The notes under the pieces were generated by a model, which ran no database searches, was not told the DNA's origin, and saw nothing but the letters and a program-made list of their open reading frames with translations. Source: Clostridiales bacterium (GTDB lineage Bacteria > Bacillota > Clostridia > Christensenellales > CAG-138). From it: DNA of 29,901 nucleotides. Positions 7,167-14,819 of this stretch are shown here, piece after piece (within the stretch, counting starts at the first letter, position 1; every line of letters begins with the position of its first letter). The translations under genes were made by a program, and so were the position numbers. Location of the stretch: the NCBI GenBank assembly GCA_004558525.1, contig SFCQ01000017.1, positions 1-29,901 on the forward strand, in the 5' to 3' direction.

Positions 7167-9041
7167 TTATCTATGCTCGTTTATCCATTCGTCCATTATG
7201 GGCATGGATATGTTGAAATAAGTCGGCCCGAGGTTGAGATATGTTTCAACAAAGGAGCGATAATCAAAATTGCCCTCGCAGGTCTCCTGCGCCGCCCTAA
7301 GCTCCTGCTGGTATATGCTGAAGCCGAGCGCGTATTCAAGAAAGTAGAACGGGTTCTCAACGGCGTAGCGATAGTAAACGTCCTTAAGCTCTTCTGCTGC
7401 TTCATCGCCAAAATACTGCGCAACGAGCTTTGCGGTATCGTCAGCGGTCTTGCCAAAGTAGTTTATCTCTATGCTGGCTATTGCCGGCAGCAGAAGGTTG
7501 CCTATCATTGAGTTGGCGCTCATCATGTTGCAGTAGGCCGCGCCAAACTTGTCATTGTGGTTATCGAAGAATACCTCGCCGGACTGGGACCAGCTTTCAT
7601 AGTAGCCGCCCATGGAGAGAGCCTGCCGCATATAACCTGTTTTGTCAACAAGCGTGCGCAGGTATTGATAATGATAAAGATGCCCGGGATAGCTCTCGTG
7701 TGCAAGCGTATCAAGATAGCGCGTGTCCTCCCCAAGCGTTTTTACGTTGAGTATTATAAGGTTCTCGCTCGGGTCGTCAACGGGCGGAATGAGATATGCT
7801 GCCGGACTGAACTGATCCTCAAGCTCGCTCGGGCAATCCATAAACGTCAACGTATGCTCCGGCAGCGCAGGATAGTAATCCGCCATAAGCTCCTTAAGAT
7901 ACTCTATATTCTCTTCGGTAGTTCCTACGGTAAGGTCTATGCTGTCAAAGCTGTCGAATATGGTGGGGTCGTCCTTGGCGGCATCATAAAGCCTGTTCAC
8001 CTGCGCGTCAAGCTCGGCATAAAGTATATCCAATGCCTCAGAAGGGGTGATGTTGCTGCAGGCGTTGTACATAAGCTCTTCGGCAAAGAATTCCTTGCCC
8101 TCGTCGCCATATTCGCACAGCGGGCCGCTTACCGTGGCGGTGCCGCGCAGCGCGTCAAGCCCGTCGTAGAGCACCTGATAGGAATCTATAAGCGCGTTTA
8201 CAAGCGCTTCGTTTTTCTTGCTGTATCCCTTGCGCTCGCCGTCGGTAAGCTCGTCTATATCGGCAATAAACTCATCAAAAGTTGCAAACAGGAAGCAGGT
8301 TTCCCTTGAATCTATAAACGCCTTCAGCTGCTCAAGCACCTTATCAAGAGCTTCATCGCGCATGAATTTGCCATCGGCGGACTTTTCCTGCTCAAATGTC
8401 AGTATCTGGCCGACGTATCTTGGAGTATCCGCGAGCAAAGCAAGATAATTTTCAACATCCGCCTTGTTGTGCATATCATAAAAAACAAGGTTGAGGGGCA
8501 GATTTGAATGGAGGCCTACGAGCGTATCAAGCACCTCGTTATAATAATAGTAATCCATGCTTGCTATGCTCATTTCAAGGTACTGCTCAAGCGTATCATA
8601 GGTTATGCGCGAATCGTCGCTAAGCTTATCGCGGTCTATGGTACGCAGCTCGTCGAGCCAGGCTTTTTCGGCCTCTGTTTCTTCAATGGCTTTTGCGTAT
8701 GAAAAATCGCCCCAGCCGGTAGGATAATCCGTTATTCCGGCAAAGTTCTGAGGGTGCGCTACTGTGAGATGGAAGCTCAAAGCGTCGCCGGAAACGCTTT
8801 CGGCAAACATCCTTGCATCAAGCTCCTTGAGCGCGTTCTCACACGCCTCGTCAACAACGCGTTCAGTAGGCTGAGGATACGGAGTAGGCTCAATGTCTGG
8901 CGCTTCGGTCTGCATGGGCATGACCTCGCGCAGCACGTCGCCTATAAAGCGCGCCACCATCTGGCAGCCGGTAAGGCTGAGCAAGAGCGTAAGCGCCAAT
9001 ACCGCACTTGCTATTTTCGCTATTTTCGAAGAGAGCTTCAT
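7167..9041 (-). CDS. DUF885-family lipoprotein, predicted metallopeptidase-like
   Basis: Envelope-anchored protein of the DUF885 family; members are thought to be zinc peptidases but substrates are not established. The 624-residue sequence starts with a lipoprotein signal peptide (basic MKLSSKIAK, hydrophobic core, lipobox LTGC with C26), then a linker rich in E, P and T (about 40-62). The body is helical and contains the family hallmark HESYPGH at 448-454 (HExxPGH, a variant of the HExxH zinc motif), followed by YESWSQSGEVFF, where a third ligand is expected. The ATG at 9041 has AAAGGA 11 nt upstream. A monocistronic gene, preceded by an 11-bp palindrome and followed by repeat copy A. Confidence 0.85.
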   Translation of the reverse strand: MKLSSKIAKIASAVLALTLLLSLTGCQMVARFIGDVLREVMPMQTEAPDIEPTPYPQPTERVVDEACENALKELDARMFAESVSGDALSFHLTVAHPQNFAGITDYPTGWGDFSYAKAIEETEAEKAWLDELRTIDRDKLSDDSRITYDTLEQYLEMSIASMDYYYYNEVLDTLVGLHSNLPLNLVFYDMHNKADVENYLALLADTPRYVGQILTFEQEKSADGKFMRDEALDKVLEQLKAFIDSRETCFLFATFDEFIADIDELTDGERKGYSKKNEALVNALIDSYQVLYDGLDALRGTATVSGPLCEYGDEGKEFFAEELMYNACSNITPSEALDILYAELDAQVNRLYDAAKDDPTIFDSFDSIDLTVGTTEENIEYLKELMADYYPALPEHTLTFMDCPSELEDQFSPAAYLIPPVDDPSENLIILNVKTLGEDTRYLDTLAHESYPGHLYHYQYLRTLVDKTGYMRQALSMGGYYESWSQSGEVFFDNHNDKFGAAYCNMMSANSMIGNLLLPAIASIEINYFGKTADDTAKLVAQYFGDEAAEELKDVYYRYAVENPFYFLEYALGFSIYQQELRAAQETCEGNFDYRSFVETYLNLGPTYFNISMPIMDEWINEHR

Positions 9042-9074
9042 ATGGCTTGCAATCCTTTCTAAAAGGGTCTATCA

Positions 9075-9100
9075 ATAAAGCATACGCCGGTATGCTTTAT
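9075..9100. other. Perfect 11-bp palindrome with 4-base loop
   Basis: ATAAAGCATAC and its exact complement flank GCCG. It lies between the serine hydrolase gene and the DUF885 start. It could be a terminator of the former (A/T-rich on both sides) or an operator, since it sits just downstream of a TATTAT that could be the DUF885 -10 box. Confidence 0.5.
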
Positions 9101-9181
9101 AATACACTACCATATTAAGAACTATTTAACAATAAAAATATGCTTATTGGGCGGGAGCGGCATTAGCATATGCCTTGGCTG

Positions 9182-10960
9182 TTATTCCTTCCCGGTATCG
9201 AGCAAGGGCAAGGGCTCGTCTTCGTTGTGCTTCACTATGCTGCACTCAGCAACAGGCTCGGTCATATTCTTTACAAGCTTTACCATAGTCTCGCTTTTAA
9301 GCAGCGGCAGCAGCTTTCTGTAGAACGCCATGCGCGATACTCCCACAAGGTCAAAGAGCATCTGCGCCGTTCTGTTCAGCGCCGGAAGCTCATCGAACGT
9401 AACGCTCATCCTGTGCGGATAGATGTCCATGCTGAGTATGCGGCTGTTCGGAGTTTCTATAAAGCTTGATAGTACATATAGCCTTATATGCCTCGGCTCC
9501 AGCTTCCAGCGGCATCTTGTGCCGGTGAGCTGCCTTTCGCCGCGTATGGTGACCGCGCCAAGCTCAAAGCTGCCGTCATGCTTCAAAACGAGCGCGTTGC
9601 GTTCGTCCTTTTCATATATGTACAGTATTATGTCGTCGCCGCGCTTTGCAAAGCGGAACATGGATACGCTGTCCGTCATGTTGCCATGCACGACCTGCAA
9701 CGTCTGCGGGAAAAAGCCGCCGGTATTGGGCCCGGCAAGATATTCTCTGCCGTCCAGCCTGTAGGCTATGCGCTCAAACTCCTCCTTATCCATGCCGAGC
9801 TCATCAGGACAGGAAGGCGAATATGTAAGCCCGTCAAGGCATTTTTTAAGCGAAGCGCCGGCTTGCCCGTTTTCCTGCAAGGCCTCGTCCTTAAACGTAT
9901 CAAGCAGCTGCTTTACCCTTTCGGACAGGCCAACATGCGCAAAAAGACTGGCGCTGCCGCTGTACATGGCGATAACGGCGTCATATTTTGGGAACACAAG
10001 CACATATTGCCCGAACGCGCCGTTGAACTGGAAGGCGCCTTCCTCGTCGCTCATCCATATCTGATAGCCATAGCCATGCTTCATCTCGCCGTTTGGGGTC
10101 TGAATCTGCACGCTGGTAGCCGCGTCTATCCATTTTTCGCTTACTATAGGCTCGCCGTTCCAGCGGCCCCTGTTAAGGCAAAGCTGGCCGAGCTTGGCAG
10201 CGTCCTCTACCGTCAGCGAAAGCCCCCAGCCGCCCTTCTCTATGCCCTTGGGGCAAGTCTCCCACTCGTGATAGCGTATACCCAGCGGCTCATACAGCCT
10301 TGGCGTAAGGAATTCCGTAAGGCTCATGCCCGTGCGCTTTACCAATGCGGCTGCAAGCACATATGAATTGAGCGAATTATAGTCAAACGCGCTGCCGGCT
10401 TCAAACTTGGGCGTGGACTGCATATACATTTTGAGCCAGTTTTCATCAAGCCCGCTGCCTACCTCGTTGAAGCGCGCGCCTGTGGACATGGTAAGCAGAT
10501 TCCATACCGTGTGCGATTTAAGCGCCTTCGCGTTTGAGCTCGTCACATATTCAGGAAAAATGTCTATGATTCTTTCGTTTATATCAAGGTAGCCTTCGTC
10601 TATGGCCATGCCCACGGCAAGCCCTGTTATGCTTTTGCTCATGGAATAGAGCATATGCGGCACGTCCAGCCTGTATGGCGCATATGCACCCTCCGCTATG
10701 ACCTTGCCATGCCTTAATACGGTTATGGCGTGGCAGGCCACGCTATCCGCCTGAGCCTCTATATCTCTGAAAAAGCTTTCCACAGCCTCGCTCGGCACAC
10801 CCTCGGCCTCGGGCGTTGAGCGGGGCAGGGGGGCGGTGTTCGGCTTTGGCACGAAGCGCTGCTTTTGCAGCATGAAGCCGTAAAGCGGTATCTTTTCGGT
10901 ATCATGCTTAATAAAGTTCAAAAGCAGCTCGGCGCTTTTCATCTGCATCGTTAAGTCCAT
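9182..10960 (-). CDS. Serine hydrolase of the beta-lactamase/penicillin-binding (class C-like) family
   Basis: A cytoplasmic or surface-loose hydrolase of the Beta-lactamase family (PF00144 type), which includes esterases and D-amino peptidases as well as beta-lactamases. Catalytic SxxK is S106-M-S-K109 in MLYSMSKSITG; the general-base tyrosine is Y194 in FDYNSLNSYVLA. The catalytic domain covers about residues 40-370. It is followed by about 200 residues (FNGAFGQYVLVFPKYDAV onward, then a beta-rich C-terminal part) that resemble no domain I can name. There is no signal peptide (N terminus MDLTMQMKSAELL), so a periplasmic-type beta-lactamase role is unlikely. The ATG at 10960 has AGGAG 10 nt upstream. 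It lies 41 nt after the DUF975 gene and may be co-transcribed with it. Confidence 0.87.
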   Translation of the reverse strand: MDLTMQMKSAELLLNFIKHDTEKIPLYGFMLQKQRFVPKPNTAPLPRSTPEAEGVPSEAVESFFRDIEAQADSVACHAITVLRHGKVIAEGAYAPYRLDVPHMLYSMSKSITGLAVGMAIDEGYLDINERIIDIFPEYVTSSNAKALKSHTVWNLLTMSTGARFNEVGSGLDENWLKMYMQSTPKFEAGSAFDYNSLNSYVLAAALVKRTGMSLTEFLTPRLYEPLGIRYHEWETCPKGIEKGGWGLSLTVEDAAKLGQLCLNRGRWNGEPIVSEKWIDAATSVQIQTPNGEMKHGYGYQIWMSDEEGAFQFNGAFGQYVLVFPKYDAVIAMYSGSASLFAHVGLSERVKQLLDTFKDEALQENGQAGASLKKCLDGLTYSPSCPDELGMDKEEFERIAYRLDGREYLAGPNTGGFFPQTLQVVHGNMTDSVSMFRFAKRGDDIILYIYEKDERNALVLKHDGSFELGAVTIRGERQLTGTRCRWKLEPRHIRLYVLSSFIETPNSRILSMDIYPHRMSVTFDELPALNRTAQMLFDLVGVSRMAFYRKLLPLLKSETMVKLVKNMTEPVAECSIVKHNEDEPLPLLDTGKE

Positions 10961-11001
10961 TTGATTGATGCTCCTATAAAATCAAAACTCAAAAAGCGGC
11001 T

Positions 11002-11772
11002 TCAGCGCCGTTCAAATTCAGCCTGCTCACAGCCGTTCCAAGAGCCGTTCCCACCCATTGCCGGATCGGCTATCCTTTCAAGATAGAACGCCGCGGAAGC
11101 AGCGCCCATATAGGGCTTGAGCCACAGATAACCTATGCCGAACGAAAGCGCGCACAATATGCCCCAGCCTATAAAGCTGAGGTTCAGGCAGAACAGCCTG
11201 CCCTTGTGGCCGAGCATGAGGCGTTTTGATTCTATTACGCACTCCGCAACGCCCATATCCGGATTATCCGTAAGCAGATAGAAAGCCAGGCTGTAGCGGT
11301 ATGCCGCTACAATGCCGGGCACAACGAACAGCAAAGACCATGCAAATATCAAAAGCGAAGTGTAAAGATAAAGCAGCAGGCCTTTGCCGAACAGCCTGAA
11401 TTTGGAGAACAGCGTGTTAAGGTCAACCTCATGCCCCCTGATAAGGCCGGTATAGTAGCTGCAAAGCCCAAGCATGATGGCGCCTGAAAGCAGGAAGCGC
11501 GCTACTGAGAGCATAAATATGAACGGTCGCATTGCGCGCAGGGTAAACGAAAGCGCGCGCATGTTTACGCCCAACTGGGCCAAAAATGCATTTATGGCAT
11601 CAGGCTTGCCAAACACCTTGTTAAATAAATCGTTTATGGAGCTAAAGTCGATATTGAGGCTAAGCGTCAAGCCGGTCAAAACGGCGGCTACAAGCGACAC
11701 AAGAATACTGATACCCCACTTGCCGGCAAGCTTATTACGGGCAAGCTGCCTGAATTGGGAAGCGTTGCGCAT
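11002..11772 (-). CDS. DUF975-family integral membrane protein
   Basis: A 256-residue multi-pass membrane protein of the DUF975 group, found mainly in Firmicutes and without known function. The N terminus MRNASQFRQLARNKLAGKWG is the typical amphipathic start of this family, followed by five or six hydrophobic segments and a loop VPGIVAAYRYSLAFYLLTDNPDMGVAECVIESKRLMLGHKG that is characteristic of it. I place the start at 11772, where AAGGAGG is 8 nt away; the ATG six bases upstream at 11778 is too close to that site. A TATAAT -10 box with a poor -35 lies upstream near 11810. Confidence 0.85.
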   Translation of the reverse strand: MRNASQFRQLARNKLAGKWGISILVSLVAAVLTGLTLSLNIDFSSINDLFNKVFGKPDAINAFLAQLGVNMRALSFTLRAMRPFIFMLSVARFLLSGAIMLGLCSYYTGLIRGHEVDLNTLFSKFRLFGKGLLLYLYTSLLIFAWSLLFVVPGIVAAYRYSLAFYLLTDNPDMGVAECVIESKRLMLGHKGRLFCLNLSFIGWGILCALSFGIGYLWLKPYMGAASAAFYLERIADPAMGGNGSWNGCEQAEFERR

Positions 11773-11850
11773 GTGCATTTCCTCCTTAAAATAATAACAG
11801 CTCACCCGTATTATACTATACTTTTATTGCTTTAGGAACAGCTTTGGCCG

Positions 11851-13224
11851 TTACATTTTTGTAACCTTTGGAAGAACGGCTATGCTTTTTTCAAGCTCCT
11901 CGTCCGTCGGGCGGTAATCTGTCATCTGGCCCTGGTTAAACACGCTGTATGCAGCCATGTCGAAATAGCCGGTACCCGTTAAGCCGAACAGTATCGTCTC
12001 GGCCCTGCCCTCCTCGCGGCAGCGCACAGCCTCGCGCACGGCGCCGAGTATTGCATGGGCCGATTCCGGAGCCGGAAGTATGGTCTCGCAGCGGGCAAAC
12101 AGCTTTGCGGCCTCAAACACCCTTGTCTGCTCAACGGCTATGGCCTCCATCATGCCGTCATGGTAGAGCTGGGAAAGTATGGGCGACATTCCGTGGTATC
12201 TCAGCCCGCCGGCGTGGCTCGAGGCCGGCTTGAACGTGCAGCCAAGGGTGTACATCTTGGCAAGAGGCGTTATTTTGCCTACATCGCAGTAATCATATGC
12301 GAACACACCCCTCGTAAGCGATGGGCAGGATATAGGCTCCACGGCCACAAAGCGCGTTTTGGCCTTACCCTGAAGCCTGTCGCGCATAAACGGCGCTATA
12401 AGCCCGCCAAGGTTGGAGCCGCCGCCGGCGCAGCCTACTATAACGTCGGGGTATTCGTCATAAAGCTTCATGGCCTCCATTGCCTCAAGCCCTATTATGC
12501 TTTGATGCAGCAGCACCTGATTAAGCACGCTGCCGAGCACATAGCGGCAGTTTTCGGTGGTAACGGCGGTTTCAACGGCTTCCGATATGGCCGTGCCGAG
12601 GCTGCCGCCGTTTTGCGGATCCTCAGCCAATATGGCCCTGCCTGCGGCAGTGGTGCTGCTGGGGCTTGCTATAACGCTCGCGCCGAAGTTTTCCATAATG
12701 GCTTTTCTGTACGGCTTTTGCTGCGAGGAGCTTTTTACCATGAATACCTTGAGCGGAAGCTTAAAATATGCGCAGGCCTCGCTTAACGCGGTACCCCACT
12801 GGCCGGCGCCGGTCTCCGTAGTGAGCGAGGCTACGCCCTGCTTTTTGGCATAAAACGCCTGCGCTATGGCGGAGTTTAGCTTATGGCTGCCGGAGGTGTT
12901 GTTGCCTTCGAACTTAAAGTATATTTTTGCGGGGGTATCAAGCTCCTTTTCAAGGTTGTACGCCCTTATCAGCGGCGACGGCCTGTATATCTTATACATA
13001 TCCATCACCTCGCCGGGGATATCGATGAAGCGGGTAGTCTCGTCAAGCTCCTGATGTGAAAGCTCCTTGCAGAAAACGGGATACAGATCCTCCTCACGGG
13101 CTTTTTCAAGCGTTTTCGGGTTGAGCATGGGCGCGGGCTTGTTGGGCATGTCTGCCCTGAGATTGTACCATGCTGAAGGAATATGTTCTTCGCTTAATGT
13201 GATGCGGTGCGGAATCTTAGTCAT
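11851..13224 (-). CDS. trpB: Tryptophan synthase beta chain, TrpB2 type
   Basis: PLP enzyme that condenses indole (or, for some TrpB2 enzymes, O-phosphoserine) with serine to make tryptophan. The 457-residue protein belongs to the longer TrpB2 branch: it has the N-terminal extension (MTKIPHRITLSEEHIPSAWYNL...), the PLP lysine K115 in GSHKLNSA, the catalytic glutamate E137 in TETGAGQWG, and the phosphate-binding GGGSN loop. No trpA or other trp gene is nearby, so it probably salvages indole or acts with a distant TrpA. The ATG at 13224 is 8 nt from AGGAGG; another ATG at 13230 is in frame but too close to that site. Expression is controlled by the tryptophan T-box directly upstream. Confidence 0.93.
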   Translation of the reverse strand: MTKIPHRITLSEEHIPSAWYNLRADMPNKPAPMLNPKTLEKAREEDLYPVFCKELSHQELDETTRFIDIPGEVMDMYKIYRPSPLIRAYNLEKELDTPAKIYFKFEGNNTSGSHKLNSAIAQAFYAKKQGVASLTTETGAGQWGTALSEACAYFKLPLKVFMVKSSSQQKPYRKAIMENFGASVIASPSSTTAAGRAILAEDPQNGGSLGTAISEAVETAVTTENCRYVLGSVLNQVLLHQSIIGLEAMEAMKLYDEYPDVIVGCAGGGSNLGGLIAPFMRDRLQGKAKTRFVAVEPISCPSLTRGVFAYDYCDVGKITPLAKMYTLGCTFKPASSHAGGLRYHGMSPILSQLYHDGMMEAIAVEQTRVFEAAKLFARCETILPAPESAHAILGAVREAVRCREEGRAETILFGLTGTGYFDMAAYSVFNQGQMTDYRPTDEELEKSIAVLPKVTKM

Positions 13225-13262
13225 TGTCATGTCCTCCTGAATAAACTTAAATAAAATAAAAA

Positions 13263-13542
13263 GCCCTTCGTCCCTATAATGTTGGGACGAAGAGCAATTA
13301 TGCATTATCTTCGCGGTGCCACCCGACGTGGCGCGTAGAACGCGCCCTCTCATATAGCCTGCCATCACAGGCCATTCCCTTTTAACGGCGGGTCCCCGTC
13401 GGCTGCTACTTGGCAAAAAACTGCCTTTCGGCCGCCCTCGCAAGTCCATTCACCGCGCTCCGCTTCTGCCGTATTCACACCATCGACGGCTCTCTTCAAG
13501 GCGCTTTCGCAGCTACTACTCTTGCTCACAGGTTTATCTTTA
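13263..13542 (-). promoter_or_regulatory. Tryptophan-specific T-box riboswitch
   Basis: The leader of trpB2 carries a full T-box. The invariant T-box sequence GGGTGGCACCGCG is at 13312-13324. Stem I contains the GATGGTGTGAA distal-loop motif and a specifier-loop segment GTGAATGGACTT, whose UGG (13446-13448) is the tryptophan codon. A GGCGCG/CGCGCC stem (stem III) follows. The terminator is a 12-bp stem (13284-13295 with 13263-13274, loop of 9) ending in a T-rich tract, and its 5' arm holds the CGTCCC that would pair with the T-box in the antiterminator. Uncharged tRNA-Trp should therefore switch the gene on. Confidence 0.95.
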
Positions 13543-13548
13543 TGCGTT

Positions 13549-13577
13549 ATTATATGCGTGATAAAACGATTTGTCAA
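13549..13577 (-). promoter_or_regulatory. Consensus sigma-A promoter of the T-box/trpB2 unit
   Basis: Minus strand TTGACA (13572-13577) and TATAAT (13549-13554) with a 17-bp spacer, a perfect consensus. The strong constitutive start suits a gene regulated by termination downstream. Confidence 0.88.
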
Positions 13578-13591
13578 CAGGATAATATATT

Positions 13592-13743
13592 ATGAGAGCG
13601 TCGAAAAAGTGGCTGAACGCCACTTTTTTGACAGACTGCGAAAACCTTTGGGTTTTCATCCGTTCTGACGCACATGCCGTCAGAGCCGGAATAAACATAA
13701 GGGGCAGCCGCCCCTTAACAGCCCCGGGGTTTTTGACAGGCTG
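13592..13743 (-). repeat. Structured dispersed repeat, copy B
   Basis: Occupies the gap between the divergent trpB2 and murQ promoters. Read on the minus strand it matches copy A: H1 at 13698-13705/13710-13717, H2 at 13664-13670/13678-13684, H3 at 13640-13646/13651-13657, H4 at 13602-13613/13619-13630. It lacks the two 20-mer end hairpins and the extra CGGGGTTT stem of copy A. In H2 the pair TTTGACG/CGTCAAA of copy A is TCTGACG/CGTCAGA here, a paired change that keeps the stem. No transposase or ORF accompanies it. Confidence 0.8.
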
Positions 13744-13850
13744 ATATTATATTTAAGCTTTGTGAAGACGGAAATTGCTGTTTGGCGTTCCGTCCATTTC
13801 CTTTTGATAAATATATAGCTTTTAGGGCAATGGATATAAATGTGCGCCGG

Positions 13851-13879
13851 TTGCTCCCGCACGCTTTTCGTGCTATGCT
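13851..13879 (+). promoter_or_regulatory. Promoter of the murQ operon
   Basis: TTGCTC (13851-13856), 17 bp, TATGCT (13874-13879), with a TGC extended -10 element. It predicts a start near 13886 and a leader of about 100 nt. Confidence 0.55.
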
Positions 13880-13922
13880 ATAAGCGTTAAAAGCCACGCT
13901 ATAACCGAGCCGGTGATGGGAG

Positions 13923-13946
13923 ATGCGGCTGCTTCAAGCCGCATCA
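13923..13946 (+). other. Leader hairpin upstream of murQ
   Basis: GATGCGGCT and its exact complement (9-bp stem) enclose a 6-nt loop within the predicted murQ leader. No T run follows, so it is not a classical terminator; it may stabilise the mRNA, bind a protein, or be part of an unrecognised leader structure. Confidence 0.5.
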
Positions 13947-13988
13947 GCCGAGGCATGGATATTCAACAGCACTATAAGGAGACATGAT

Positions 13989-14819
13989 ATGGACGGGACT
14001 TCGCCGCTGACCGAGCAGATAAACCCGCGCTTTGAGCAGATGGATACGCTCGATACCGAATCGATAATGTACATGATAAATGATGAGGATGCCAAGGTGG
14101 CCTCAGCGGTGCGCAAAGCCATACCCAATGCCGCCATGGTGGCAGAAAAGGCGGCTTGCGGCATAGCTAAGGGCGGCAGGCTGATATACGTCGGCGCAGG
14201 CACCTCCGGAAGGATAGGCGTGCTTGATGCAAGCGAATGTCCGCCAACGTTCGGCGTGAGCCATGAAACGGTGCAGGGGCATATCGCCGGCGGCTACGGC
14301 GCGCTGATACGCGCCGCAGAGGGAGCGGAGGACGACGCCGGCGAGGGGATGAAGCTAATAGACGGCCTTGGCGTTACGGCTTATGATACCGTCATAGGCA
14401 TAAGCGCGAGCGGAGGTGCAGCCTACGTTATTGCCGCCGTTGACAGGGCGAGGGAGAAGGGCGCGTACACCGCGGCATTAACATCGAATCAAGGCACGAG
14501 GCTCGGAGCCGCGGCCGATACTGAGATAGCCGTTATAACCGGTCCGGAAGCGGTGGCAGGCTCAACAAGAATGAAGTGCGCAACGGCGCAGAAGCTTGTG
14601 CTCAACATGATATCGACATCTGTAATGGTAAAGCTCGGCAGGGTGCGCGGCGCGCTTATGACGGATATGGTCGCCACCAATCAAAAGCTGAGGCAAAGAG
14701 CCGTAAGGATAGTTATGAGCGCAGCCGGAGCGGACGAGCATAAGGCGCTTGAAGCGCTTGAAAAGTGCGCTATGGACACGGGAAAGGCAATAAAACTGCT
14801 GGAGAGTAATAATGAATGA
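13989..14819 (+). CDS. murQ: N-acetylmuramic acid 6-phosphate etherase
   Basis: Removes the D-lactyl ether from MurNAc-6-phosphate, giving GlcNAc-6-phosphate, in cytoplasmic recycling of cell-wall sugars. The 276-residue protein is a SIS-domain enzyme with the sugar-phosphate loop GAGTSGR (70-75) and the catalytic residues E83 (DASECPPTF) and E114 at the numbers known for E. coli MurQ. The family signature GSTRMKCATAQKLVLNMIST is near the C-terminal part. The start at 13989 (MDGTSPLTEQ) has AAGGAG 7 nt before it; an in-frame ATG at 13923 lies inside the leader hairpin. First gene of a tight operon: its stop overlaps the nagZ start by 8 nt. Confidence 0.95.
   Translation: MDGTSPLTEQINPRFEQMDTLDTESIMYMINDEDAKVASAVRKAIPNAAMVAEKAACGIAKGGRLIYVGAGTSGRIGVLDASECPPTFGVSHETVQGHIAGGYGALIRAAEGAEDDAGEGMKLIDGLGVTAYDTVIGISASGGAAYVIAAVDRAREKGAYTAALTSNQGTRLGAAADTEIAVITGPEAVAGSTRMKCATAQKLVLNMISTSVMVKLGRVRGALMTDMVATNQKLRQRAVRIVMSAAGADEHKALEALEKCAMDTGKAIKLLESNNE

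Noticed and set aside
10989..11010. Terminator at the end of the DUF975 gene
   Set aside because: CGGC-GCTGAA-GCCG followed by CTTTTT overlaps the stop codon, but the stem is only four pairs.
11851..13449. Extended TrpB2 with about 75 extra N-terminal residues
   Set aside because: The extension is translated T-box sequence; the AGGAGG-supported start is at 13224.
13365..13577. Small minus-strand frame upstream of trpB2
   Set aside because: It lies within the T-box leader and the promoter; the conservation is of RNA structure, not of protein.
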